Source: an uncultured Clostridia bacterium
Lineage (GTDB): Bacteria > Bacillota > Clostridia > Oscillospirales > Ruminococcaceae
Assembly (NCBI GenBank): GCA_947628615.1
Contig: CANRAO010000003.1
Location: 87,662-151,661 of the forward strand
Reading direction: 5' to 3'
DNA: 64,000 bases
A program made the translations under genes and the position numbers. The notes beneath the pieces were generated by a model. That model was not told the origin of the DNA. It did no database searches and saw only the letters and a program-made list of their open reading frames with translations. Each line of letters starts with the position of its first letter. Position 1 is the stretch's first letter. Below are positions 36,263-44,832 of this stretch, piece by piece.

Positions 36263-36450
36263 TTATTTTTATCTCTCTCCATAGTTTCCTTGACTGCCCT
36301 GTTTAGAAACTTGTTTAAAGTGCCGTCATATTCTTTTGCGTGTTCTGTAATGCTTTCTTTCTCACCCTTTGGAACTTGCATTTCCAATCTGTCATAATGA
36401 TTTTTTTTATACTTATTATTTGCTCTTATTTGAGCTTTGGTAGCAGGCAT
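36259..36450 (-). CDS. Small ribbon-helix-helix-like protein, locus B copy 2
   Basis: A 63-aa paralogue of the three locus A proteins and nearly the same as its neighbour. It begins MPATKAQIRANNKYKKNHYD, has the beta-like RLEMQVPKG, and helices KESITEHAKEYD and TLNKFLNRAVKETMERD. A GTG 12 nt upstream is in frame, but the ATG is aligned with the paralogues and lies at the right distance from GGGTGG. The stop is followed at once by a repeat hairpin. Arc-like DNA binding is inferred. Confidence 0.82.
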   Translation of the reverse strand: MPATKAQIRANNKYKKNHYDRLEMQVPKGEKESITEHAKEYDGTLNKFLNRAVKETMERDKNN

Positions 36451-36467
36451 TTTTAATACCACCCTGT

Positions 36468-36659
36468 TTATCTATTTTTATCTCTCTCCATAGTCTCTTT
36501 AACAGCCCTGTTTAGAAACTTGTTTAAAGTACCGTCATATTCTTTTGCATGTTCTGTGATATTTTCCTTCTCACCTTTTGGAACTTGCATTTCCAATCTG
36601 TCATAATGATTTTTTTTGTACTTATTATGTGCCTTTATCTGTGCTTTTGTAGCTGGCAT
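36468..36659 (-). CDS. Small ribbon-helix-helix-like protein, locus B copy 1
   Basis: A 63-aa protein differing from its downstream neighbour at only a few positions (for example KAHNKYKK for RANNKYKK), so this is a recent tandem duplication; the 17-bp gap carries the ribosome site of the next gene. Its own site is GAGGTGG. It is read from the promoter at 36696-36724 and diverges from the acidic pair at 36828-37299. Confidence 0.82.
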   Translation of the reverse strand: MPATKAQIKAHNKYKKNHYDRLEMQVPKGEKENITEHAKEYDGTLNKFLNRAVKETMERDKNR

Positions 36660-36695
36660 AAAAATTTCCACCTCAATAATTAAATTAATAACTAT

Positions 36696-36724
36696 AATAT
36701 AACATATTTGTATACTTTAATCAA
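36696..36724 (-). promoter_or_regulatory. Promoter of locus B RHH-like genes
   Basis: Minus-strand TTGATT-N17-TATATT with TATACAAATATG in the spacer, the same box and position as in locus A (6387-6415). Confidence 0.78.
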
Positions 36725-36766
36725 TGTTCATAAGTTTTAATGGTTCAAATTTGTATAATTTACCTA

Positions 36767-36795
36767 TTGAATATGTGATTACGAAATCATATAAT
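36767..36795 (+). promoter_or_regulatory. Promoter of locus B acidic genes
   Basis: TTGAAT-N17-TATAAT, 32 bp before the ATG at 36828; it diverges from 36696-36724. Confidence 0.78.
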
Positions 36796-36827
36796 ATAAG
36801 CATACTAAACAAAAAGGAAGTGACATA

Positions 36828-37085
36828 ATGAATACTGCAAACAGCAAAATTGATATATATGAAATCGAAGATATTATGAAGAAATCAAAAAACATAGCTC
36901 AGTTATCATCAATTTTCACAGAATATTTGGATTACAGTCAAGATGATGAACTAAGAGGGGCATTAGCGTGTCTTACAGACAATATGTTCATTTTGAAAGA
37001 TAAATGCAGAGCACTGTATAATGCCGCATTCGGCGAACAAACAACCACAGCGAAAGGAAGTGACAATAATGAGCAAAATGGTTAA
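36828..37085 (+). CDS. Small acidic A-x-L-S-S protein, locus B copy 1
   Basis: An 85-aa acidic protein. IAQLSSIFTEYLDYSQDDEL and ACLTDNMFILKDKCRALYNAAFG align with the two relatives at 6518-6733 and 37069-37299. Residues 70-85 form a polar tail (TTTAKGSDNNEQNG) because the next gene overlaps it by 17 nt in another frame. AAAAGGAAGTG precedes the ATG, as before the next gene. Function unknown. Confidence 0.8.
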   Translation: MNTANSKIDIYEIEDIMKKSKNIAQLSSIFTEYLDYSQDDELRGALACLTDNMFILKDKCRALYNAAFGEQTTTAKGSDNNEQNG

Positions 37086-37299
37086 AGAAATACCATTGTC
37101 AGATATTACAGAAATTCAGGCGAAATCTGAAATAATAGCAGGACTTTCGTCAATATTTGTTGAATTTCTTGACTACACAGATGAGGACAACAGATTTAAA
37201 GGAGCATTTGCTTGTCTTGCAGACGAGGCATACAGTCTAAAAAAGCTATGCAGTTCTCTGTGCGGAAGTATATTCGACTGTCATCAAAGCGAAATATAG
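37069..37299 (+). CDS. Small acidic A-x-L-S-S protein, locus B copy 2
   Basis: The 76-aa product is identical to that of 16616-16846. The start lies inside the end of the preceding gene, with GAAAGGAAGTG as ribosome site, so the pair is probably translationally coupled. Predicted to be mostly helical, with two Cys in the Leu-Cys-Ser-Ser-Leu-Cys stretch near the C-terminus. No known family was recognised. Confidence 0.85.
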   Translation: MSKMVKEIPLSDITEIQAKSEIIAGLSSIFVEFLDYTDEDNRFKGAFACLADEAYSLKKLCSSLCGSIFDCHQSEI

Positions 37300-37329
37300 A
37301 TACAAGATACTGAAGGCAAGAACCTATCT

Positions 37330-37615
37330 TTCCAACAAAGCATAAGCCCACCGTTTAAACAAAGTACTAGCCTGCCGTTGTACAAAATAAATACATTGCA
37401 CAAACTCCCCAAAGGCAGTACTGGATGCAACGTCACCGTTGCCGGCTCGTCGGCTTGACCGAAAACTTTTAGTTTTCTTATTAATTGCCTATTGTCAATT
37501 ATCCATTATTAATTATTCAAACCCGCCGTTGCTCAAACTTTAACATTTATCAAACTATCCATAGGCGGCATTGCGTGCAGGGGTCACCCCTGCCGGTTCG
37601 TCGGTCAATTGTCAA
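37330..37615 (-). repeat. Palindromic repeat units behind glgD
   Basis: Two complete units and a fragment. One ends in GGATGCAACGTCACCGTTGCCGG (about 37365-37455). The other ends in GCGTGCAGGGGTCACCCCTGC (about 37520-37605). A TTGTCAATTATCCATTATTAATTATTC tract lies between them at 37485-37520. Both are oriented as expected for glgD. Confidence 0.8.
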
Positions 37616-37619
37616 TTAA

Positions 37620-38750
37620 TCAGACTGATGCACCTTTGCCGATAAACATAGGATAATCGTCAGATGAAATAAGCGTTCTGTCATTTCCTATCGATACATT
37701 TTTATCAGTGATGACGTTTTTGACCTCGCTGCCGTCGCCGATAATGGTATCCTGCATTAAAATCGCATTTTTAACAGTTACACCCTTTCCTACGTTTACT
37801 CCCCTGAACAAAACAGAATTCTCCACTGTTCCGTCAATTACACAGCCGTCAGCTACAAGCGAATTTGCTACATAGCTGTTGAGTCCGTACTTGGAAGGTG
37901 CATTATCTCTGACTTTAGTATAGATAGGGCGTCTTTGAGTAAAAAGTTCCCTGCAGTTGTCTATATTGAGAAGATCCATATTTGCTTCAAAGTAGCTCTT
38001 CTCACTGTATATTTTTTTGAAATATCCCGAATATTCATAGGAAACTATTTTCAAATCATTCAGCTTGCTCTGAAGAATATCCCTTTCAAAGCTATATCTT
38101 CCCTGAGCGATAGCCGTCTGCACAAGGTCAACTAAAAAGTTCTTTTTAAGCAGGAACATATTAAGACTAAGCGTACACATACCGGTAAGATCATAGCCTA
38201 TTAGCACGTCTTTTACGTTATTATTTGAATCAACTGTGAAAACAGTACTTGATTTAACAATATCAGAATTATATTGTCCTGTGTGAGAAACGCAGGTTAT
38301 ATCAGCTCCGCTTTCTATGTGAGCCGTCAACACAGGTCGGTAGTCTATATTTGCAATCACGTCGCAGTCAGACATCAAAACATATTCAGCGTGAACACTT
38401 TTTATAAAGTTGAGCACTCCGTAAAGAGCCTCCAGCCTGCCCCTGTATAGCTTACTCTCAACATTGCTGAAAGGCGGCAGCAGATATAGTCCTCCCTTTT
38501 TTCTTGATAAATCCCACTCTCTGCCTGTTCCCAAGTGGTCAAGAAGCGACTGGTAATTGTATTTGGCTATAACTCCGACGGTTGAAATTCCGCTGTTTAC
38601 AAAGTTAGAAAGCGGAAAATCGATCATTCTGTATCTTCCTCCGAAAAGTACAGAGCCCATCGTTCTCTCTTTTGTAAGATCCTTGACTGTGCTGTCGTGC
38701 ATATTTGCAAAAACCAGTCCCAAAACCTTTCCCATATTAGAAGTTCCCAT
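37620..38750 (-). CDS. glgD: GlgD, non-catalytic subunit of ADP-glucose pyrophosphorylase
   Basis: A 376-aa GlgC paralogue. The nucleotide loop of GlgC (GGQGSRL) is replaced by FANMHDSTVKDL, while the following GGRYRMIDFPLSNFVNSGI is kept. In Firmicutes GlgD partners with GlgC and changes its regulation and activity. The C-terminal beta-helix is present ([23 protein letters not shown]). GAGAGGA lies 9 nt before the ATG. Third gene of glgBCD; a 15-bp gap follows glgC. Confidence 0.95.
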   Translation of the reverse strand: MGTSNMGKVLGLVFANMHDSTVKDLTKERTMGSVLFGGRYRMIDFPLSNFVNSGISTVGVIAKYNYQSLLDHLGTGREWDLSRKKGGLYLLPPFSNVESKLYRGRLEALYGVLNFIKSVHAEYVLMSDCDVIANIDYRPVLTAHIESGADITCVSHTGQYNSDIVKSSTVFTVDSNNNVKDVLIGYDLTGMCTLSLNMFLLKKNFLVDLVQTAIAQGRYSFERDILQSKLNDLKIVSYEYSGYFKKIYSEKSYFEANMDLLNIDNCRELFTQRRPIYTKVRDNAPSKYGLNSYVANSLVADGCVIDGTVENSVLFRGVNVGKGVTVKNAILMQDTIIGDGSEVKNVITDKNVSIGNDRTLISSDDYPMFIGKGASV

Positions 38751-38765
38751 AAAAGCTCATCCTCT

Positions 38766-39980
38766 CTATATACTTTCCGAAATAATTTTCTTAGGTTCAA
38801 CAACCGTTCCCTCAGAGATCTTAATATCCTGACCTACTACCGCAACGCCCCACTCATCTCTGTTTGGCATTTCCTCAGGGCGTCTGCCAATGTGAGCGTC
38901 GCTGCAAATTTCTGAATTTTCACCGACGATTGCGTATTCAACCCTTGCCCCCGAACGAATTACCGCTCCCGGCATAATGATAGAATCTGTAACCACAGCG
39001 TCCTTTTCAATTATTACGCCGTCAGACAGCATTGAGAAATCAACAGTACCGTCAATAACACAGCCTTCTGTCACCATTGAGTTCTGTATTTTTGCATCTT
39101 TTCCTATAAACTGCGGCGGAAGTCCCGGGTTTCTCGAGTAGATCTTCCAAGACGGATCGTACAAGTCAATCGGAATGTTCGGATTTATAAGGTCCATATT
39201 AGCCTCCCAAAGACTGTCGATAGTCCCCACATCTTTCCAGTAGCCGTCAAAGCGGTAAGCGTAGAGCTTCTGCTCATCGCGTAAAAGTGCAGGGATTATA
39301 TCCTTTCCGAAGTCTTTGGAGTTATTCTCCGATTTGTCGTTCTCATTCTCTATGAGATATTTTTTCAGTATATCAAATGTGAAAATATATATTCCCATTG
39401 ATGCAAGCGTACTCTTAGGCTCAGCCGGCTTTTCAACAAAGTCGTATATCTGACCGTCGTCATGTGCAAACATAATTCCGAAACGTGATGCCTCGTCAAT
39501 CGGAACATTAATAACTGCAATGGTAGCCGCTGCTCCCTTTTCCTTATGGTAGCTGAGCATCTTGTCGTAATCCATCTTATAGATATGGTCGCCTGAGAGA
39601 ATTATAACATACTCAGGATCGTACCTTTCGATAAACGAAAGATTCTGATATATTGCGTTAGCGGTTCCCTGATACCAGTTTGCTCCGGACTGCGACTGAT
39701 ACGGTGCCAGAATATAAACTCCGCCATGTATCCTGTCTAAATCCCACGGCTGACCGTTACCGATATAATCATTCATAACCAACGGCTGATACTGTGTAAG
39801 TACACCAACCGTATCAATTCCCGAGTTTACACAGTTCGACAAAGGAAAGTCAATTATTCTGTACTTTCCTCCGAAAGGCACTGCCGGCTTAGCAACCTTC
39901 TGAGTCAGGGCATAAAGTCTGCTTCCCTGACCTCCTGCCAACAGCATTGCAACACATTCTTTTTTATTATACATATACAT
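38766..39980 (-). CDS. glgC: Glucose-1-phosphate adenylyltransferase GlgC
   Basis: Makes ADP-glucose from ATP and glucose-1-phosphate, the committed step of glycogen synthesis. The 404-aa protein has [35 protein letters not shown], the GDHIYKMDY metal site, [10 protein letters not shown] and a C-terminal hexapeptide helix. A second ATG two codons in is better spaced from AGGTGA. Lies 13 bp downstream of glgB. Confidence 0.97.
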   Translation of the reverse strand: MYMYNKKECVAMLLAGGQGSRLYALTQKVAKPAVPFGGKYRIIDFPLSNCVNSGIDTVGVLTQYQPLVMNDYIGNGQPWDLDRIHGGVYILAPYQSQSGANWYQGTANAIYQNLSFIERYDPEYVIILSGDHIYKMDYDKMLSYHKEKGAAATIAVINVPIDEASRFGIMFAHDDGQIYDFVEKPAEPKSTLASMGIYIFTFDILKKYLIENENDKSENNSKDFGKDIIPALLRDEQKLYAYRFDGYWKDVGTIDSLWEANMDLINPNIPIDLYDPSWKIYSRNPGLPPQFIGKDAKIQNSMVTEGCVIDGTVDFSMLSDGVIIEKDAVVTDSIIMPGAVIRSGARVEYAIVGENSEICSDAHIGRRPEEMPNRDEWGVAVVGQDIKISEGTVVEPKKIISESI

Positions 39981-39992
39981 TCACCTGCTTGC

Positions 39993-42026
39993 TTATTTTT
40001 TTATGATTTTTTTATTTTTATCATTATTTTTATTCGACTTTGCTGATTTATCTTCTTTACTTATAGAAGTCTTTTCCGCTGATTTTGCCGTCTTAGCGGA
40101 TCTCACTGTTTTGTCTGACTTTGCCGCTGACTTTCTCTGTGTTTTTCTTCGTTTGAAAAACATTACCGAAAACGGCGGTATTTTTATAGTTATCGACCTG
40201 TCAAAACCGTGCATTTTCACAATAGACGTTCTTACAGGCTTGTTCGTTATCGGACTGCCGTCAGGAGAGGTCGAGTTAAAAACCTCCTCATAAACTCCAG
40301 CCTTTGGCACGCCGAACATATAAACATCACGGCCTACAGGAACGAAATTGCAAACAGCTATTATCTCATCACCGCTTTTGTCAATCCGCCTGAATATTAT
40401 AATACTTTGCTTGTAGTCATCATTTGAGATCCACGAGAAGCCTTCCCACGAATAATCGACTTCCCAAAACGGTTTATTCTCTTTATAAAATCGGTTGAGG
40501 TTTTTCACAAACTTCTGAAAATTTCTGTGATTTTCATAATCGTCTATCATAAACCATTCAAGACCGTTTTCATAGTCCCACTCTCTGAATTGTGCGAACT
40601 CGCTGCCCATAAAAAGCAGCTTCTTGCCGGGATGAGCAGTCATATACGCTAAAAATGCTCTCGCCTGTGCAAATTTCTGGTCGGTATCACCGAACATCTT
40701 ATTTACAAGCGAACCCTTTCCGTGAACTACCTCGTCATGCGAGATAGGCAAAATAAAATTCTCCGAAAACGCATAGAAAAATGAAAACGTCAATGCATTG
40801 TGATGAAATGCTCTGTTGATAGGGTCCTGAGACATATACATAAGCATATCGTTCATCCAACCCATATTCCACTTGAAGTTAAAACCCAAGCCTCCGTCGC
40901 TCACAGGCTTTGAAACCATTGGCCAAGCCGTTGACTCCTCCGCTATCATCATTGCTTTTGGGAACTTCCTGAATACCTCAGTATTAAGCTCCTGCAAAAA
41001 TTCAATAGCCTCAAGATTTTCATTTCCGCCGTTCTTATTAGGTATCCACTCGCCGTCACGTCTGTCATAGTCGAGATACAGCATAGACGCTACAGCGTCA
41101 ACTCTCAGTCCGTCTATATGGTACTTTTCAAGCCAATATACCGCATTTGATATAAGAAAAGACTTTACCTCTGCTTTTCCGTAATCAAACACCTTTGTTC
41201 CCCATGAGTAATGCTCGCCCTTTCTCGGGTCCGAATACTCATAACAAGGATCGCCGTCCCATTCATACAAGCCGGCTTCGTCCTTTGGGAAATGTGCAGG
41301 AACCCAGTCGAGAATAACTCCTATATCTGCATTGTGGAACATATCTATCATCTTCATAAAATCTTCCGGAGTTCCAAAACGCGACGTAGGCGCATAATAT
41401 CCTATGCACTGATAACCCCATGAGCCGTCAAATGGATATTCAGCAAGCGGCATAAACTCAATATGCGTATACCCCATATCGGTAATATAAGGAATTATTT
41501 CCTCGGCAAACTTTGTATAAGACAGGAAGTTACCGTCCTCATACTTCCGCCACGAACCCAAATTAACTTCATAGATATTAATGGGAGAATTTAATATATC
41601 CGCTTCATCGGTCTTTTTCTTCCAAACACTGTCCGTCCAATTAAAGCTGTCTATATCATAAATTTTTGTTGCCGTTGACGGAGCAGTTTCCATATGTTTT
41701 CCGAAAGGGTCAGATTTCATAATTTTATTTCCCGAACGTGTTGTAACGCAATACTTGTAGACGTCATATTTTTTCAGCCCTGTAATGAAAGTCTCCCAAA
41801 CATCGGAATCGGCAATCTTCTCCATAGTATTTCTTGTATCGTCCCACGAATTGAAATCCCCAACGACCGATACGCTTTGGGCATGTGGAGCCCACACCCT
41901 GAAAAAATATCCGCTTTCTCCGTTCTTTTCACCCTTTACCGAGCCGAAAAACTTATATGCTTCATAATTTGTTCCCTCGTGAAAAAAATGCAAGGGCGCT
42001 TTATAGCTTTCAGGTATTATGTCCAT
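39993..42026 (-). CDS. glgB: 1,4-alpha-glucan branching enzyme GlgB
   Basis: GH13 enzyme that makes alpha-1,6 branches in glycogen. The 677-aa protein has the CBM48-type N-terminal domain (YFFRVWAPHAQSVSVVGDFNSW), the catalytic region with DGLRVDAVA (nucleophile Asp about 309), MIAEESTAWP (acid/base Glu about 360) and PISHDEVVHGKGSLV, and a beta domain. About 50 C-terminal residues are lysine/serine/alanine-rich low complexity, beyond the normal end, reminiscent of the RNase J extension. First gene of glgBCD; promoter at 42228-42256. Confidence 0.97.
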   Translation of the reverse strand: MDIIPESYKAPLHFFHEGTNYEAYKFFGSVKGEKNGESGYFFRVWAPHAQSVSVVGDFNSWDDTRNTMEKIADSDVWETFITGLKKYDVYKYCVTTRSGNKIMKSDPFGKHMETAPSTATKIYDIDSFNWTDSVWKKKTDEADILNSPINIYEVNLGSWRKYEDGNFLSYTKFAEEIIPYITDMGYTHIEFMPLAEYPFDGSWGYQCIGYYAPTSRFGTPEDFMKMIDMFHNADIGVILDWVPAHFPKDEAGLYEWDGDPCYEYSDPRKGEHYSWGTKVFDYGKAEVKSFLISNAVYWLEKYHIDGLRVDAVASMLYLDYDRRDGEWIPNKNGGNENLEAIEFLQELNTEVFRKFPKAMMIAEESTAWPMVSKPVSDGGLGFNFKWNMGWMNDMLMYMSQDPINRAFHHNALTFSFFYAFSENFILPISHDEVVHGKGSLVNKMFGDTDQKFAQARAFLAYMTAHPGKKLLFMGSEFAQFREWDYENGLEWFMIDDYENHRNFQKFVKNLNRFYKENKPFWEVDYSWEGFSWISNDDYKQSIIIFRRIDKSGDEIIAVCNFVPVGRDVYMFGVPKAGVYEEVFNSTSPDGSPITNKPVRTSIVKMHGFDRSITIKIPPFSVMFFKRRKTQRKSAAKSDKTVRSAKTAKSAEKTSISKEDKSAKSNKNNDKNKKIIKK

Positions 42027-42227
42027 ATTATTAATATACCTTTGCAGAACAAAGGTCTCCTTTCAGTAGTTAGAGATTAGAAATTAGATATTAGGGATTA
42101 AAAATTTTAGGTAAAAGGTGTTAAACCACAGTTGATATAATCAAATAACCAAACTCATTTAGAGTTTCTGGAATGTTTCTATTACCGACTCACCTATCTT
42201 ACTTCTTAATTCTAATTTCTATCTTTT

Positions 42228-42256
42228 ATATTACACCCTTCTGGCTTTTTTTTCAA
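42228..42256 (-). promoter_or_regulatory. Promoter of glgBCD
   Basis: Minus-strand TTGAAA-N17-TAATAT, about 200 bp upstream of glgB. The leader between contains two TAGA-type low-complexity tracts (42065-42105 and 42205-42225) and no visible gene. Confidence 0.6.
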
Positions 42257-42359
42257 TAGTTTTTGTATTAATTTTAGAATTCTTACAGAAAATATTATAC
42301 TTTTTTGTGCAAAATTACTATAGTAATGTAATAAAAAATATGCTTTTGAAATTAAATTT

Positions 42360-44636
42360 CTAGTTCTTGCCTATTTTGCTGCAGATAACGGTAATATCAT
42401 CAGACTTTAAAGCAGTACAATTCTCTGCTGAAAATTCGCCTATTCTCTTTGAAATTTCCTCAGAAGTCATCTTTGATACCTCTCTCCTGTTTTTAAAAAC
42501 GCTCCTTACAGATTTTTCACTGACTCCGTCACTGCAAATAATTACTAAATCATTTTTAAACAGCTTATTTCTTATCTGATTAACGCTTGTTTCTGAGAGT
42601 ATGCCTAAAGGAAATGCACTGCTCTCGATCTTTTGAAGCTGACCGTCTCTGTAAATATAGCTCGGTCCTGCACCTGCCTTTAGAATGTTCAAATATCCTC
42701 CGCATAAATCAAACTTTACCAGATCAAGCGTAGCAAAAGATTCCTCCCAGCACTTCACCTGCAATACAGAGTTTAACAGCTTAACGGCAGTTTCATCAGA
42801 CACACCTGCTGTTAAAAGGCGTGCCGTAAGATTTACTGTAAACATTGAATCAAGCCTTGCTCTGTTACCTGTTCCCATACCGTCAGATAGAATTATATAG
42901 CTTTCTGTATTGTTTATGGTGAGCTTCTCATAGTAATCTCCCGAGTGCTGGTTCGGCTCTCCGGACGTTTGATAAAATCCCTGCGACAGTGAATAAATCG
43001 GACGTTCCGAATATTCAAGCCTTGTGGTGTCGCCTATAGTAACCTTTCTTGGCATTTCAAGCTCACAGCCTATTATGTCGCTAAGCTCTACTGTCAGCCT
43101 GACAGCGTCTATATTCGACTTTGAACTGTAGAATATCTCAGCCCTGAGCATTTTTCGCTCGTCAACATATATGCACGCACGTTGGTTTTCCCCTCCAAGG
43201 CATCTTACGAGTTCGCTCGCTCTCGACGAAAGCCCAACATCAACATTCACAAGCTTTGAAACATCCTGCGAAATATCATCCAGAACATTTCCCATTGTTT
43301 CAAGCTGTGTTGAGAGAAATTCACGCATTTCACGAAGTTTTCTTGACGAGCTCTGCTCAAACAGCATATTCGTATACATTAGATTATATGTATTTGCTAA
43401 AAACTCTTTTCTTATACATTCAGGAAGCTTTTTTGCTATATCCTCTTCACACAGTTTTTCCAAGCACGCAATCTTTCTCTGTAACTGCGTAAAAACGCTT
43501 TTAGTTTCGCTTTCTTTTCTCTTCCAACAAATAGCGTTCATAGGACATTCTCTGCACACGCTGTCCTTTACCAGTCTGCCAAGCTGAGTGGGTGTAACTT
43601 TTTTCTCCATTGCCTCTGTAACTGTTGAGATCTGATTTTTTACATCTGTCAAAGCGTTTGAAGCAAATGACAACTTAGATGAAACACTCCTGTTTGAAAT
43701 TTCAGTCGCCTTATTCGTTCCGCTGACCAGCTTAATCGCACCTGCTATCTTTCCCTCGGGAATGGCAAGATATACAACAGCACCTGCAATCAAATCGGCA
43801 AACAGCTTAAACGTATCGGGGTTCATTCCTATAGTAACCAATGATACAAGCGACACTGCAATAAATACAATTATAATAGCTGCTATTCCAAATGACGCAA
43901 ACGCTCCGCAGATAAGCCCGGATGTTGCAAGCAAAAGTGTGTTTTTTGCAAGCTCTGGAGCGCACAGTATAACTCCGCAGGTTGCAAGCGCACCGCAGAC
44001 TGCTCCTCCGATATGCTTATACCTGTTCACAGCAAACAGCATTATTACTACACCGAAGGCACGTCCAAGATTTATCCCCAAAATCGATACAGAACTAAGA
44101 GTTGCTACAAGCATTACATATAGTATACTCAATCCCACTCCGTTTAATCCTTTTATGCTTATTGTTCCGGTTTTCTTATAATTTTCATAGCAATATTTTG
44201 AAAAATACACAAGAAAAAAGCAGAGCATTGATGCAAACGCTCTATACACTGTAACTTCAAATCTTGTTGGCATAACAAGGCTTATCATAGCCCCGTAAAA
44301 CAGCGTTACCGCTCCTGCCATAACTGACAGCGAAAACGGTGAATTATTATAATTATGCGGAAAAACAAATGTTTTCAGCAAAACTATTGTTGCCATCGAG
44401 CATATATCGGGAATCCCCTCAATTATATTCCCGTTTATGACATACGACAGCACTGACGCTATAAATGCAGGAATTGAGCTGAAACCCGATATTGAAACAA
44501 TTACAATATTAACCGGCGAGTTAAAGCCCAGTATGTTCCCCTTACTCGATATGTAGCCTAATACCATTGCAAGTCCCATCAGAGAGAAGCTTTTTATCTT
44601 CTCTTCATTCTTTTCTAAAACCTGAAAATTCAACAT
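42360..44636 (-). CDS. spoIIE: Stage II sporulation protein E (SpoIIE)
   Basis: Membrane-bound PP2C phosphatase that dephosphorylates SpoIIAA to activate sigma F in the forespore. The 758-aa protein has about ten N-terminal membrane segments (1-310), a central region with VCRECPMNAICW, and a C-terminal PP2C domain with IILSDGMGTGNRA, AGAGPSYIYRDG and IICSDGVSE. This is strong evidence that the organism belongs to an endospore-forming line. Monocistronic on this strand. Confidence 0.96.
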   Translation of the reverse strand: MLNFQVLEKNEEKIKSFSLMGLAMVLGYISSKGNILGFNSPVNIVIVSISGFSSIPAFIASVLSYVINGNIIEGIPDICSMATIVLLKTFVFPHNYNNSPFSLSVMAGAVTLFYGAMISLVMPTRFEVTVYRAFASMLCFFLVYFSKYCYENYKKTGTISIKGLNGVGLSILYVMLVATLSSVSILGINLGRAFGVVIMLFAVNRYKHIGGAVCGALATCGVILCAPELAKNTLLLATSGLICGAFASFGIAAIIIVFIAVSLVSLVTIGMNPDTFKLFADLIAGAVVYLAIPEGKIAGAIKLVSGTNKATEISNRSVSSKLSFASNALTDVKNQISTVTEAMEKKVTPTQLGRLVKDSVCRECPMNAICWKRKESETKSVFTQLQRKIACLEKLCEEDIAKKLPECIRKEFLANTYNLMYTNMLFEQSSSRKLREMREFLSTQLETMGNVLDDISQDVSKLVNVDVGLSSRASELVRCLGGENQRACIYVDERKMLRAEIFYSSKSNIDAVRLTVELSDIIGCELEMPRKVTIGDTTRLEYSERPIYSLSQGFYQTSGEPNQHSGDYYEKLTINNTESYIILSDGMGTGNRARLDSMFTVNLTARLLTAGVSDETAVKLLNSVLQVKCWEESFATLDLVKFDLCGGYLNILKAGAGPSYIYRDGQLQKIESSAFPLGILSETSVNQIRNKLFKNDLVIICSDGVSEKSVRSVFKNRREVSKMTSEEISKRIGEFSAENCTALKSDDITVICSKIGKN

Positions 44637-44793
44637 CCTATCACCATTTGCACTCCAAAATTTCTACACATTAAATAAAGTAGATATTTCAATATTACAA
44701 TGCACAGGATAGAAAAAATGTCGCAAACAGCGTATTACAATAGGTTTTAATTTGTGACATGATATATAAAAAAATATTTATGCTGGTATTATA

Positions 44794-44829
44794 AAAGCGT
44801 TCGGATCACTTTATCTATCCGAACGCTTT
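44794..44829 (-). terminator. Terminator behind the sulfotransferase gene
   Basis: A 13-bp stem, AAAGCGTTCGGAT (44794-44806) with ATCCGAACGCTTT (44817-44829), followed on the minus strand by TTTTATAAT. It ends the sulfate-activation operon. Confidence 0.88.
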
Positions 44830-44832
44830 ATC

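Noticed and set aside
41694..42080. Open frame antisense to glgB
   Set aside because: Lies over conserved GlgB N-terminal codons and the promoter-proximal spacer; composition does not look like protein.
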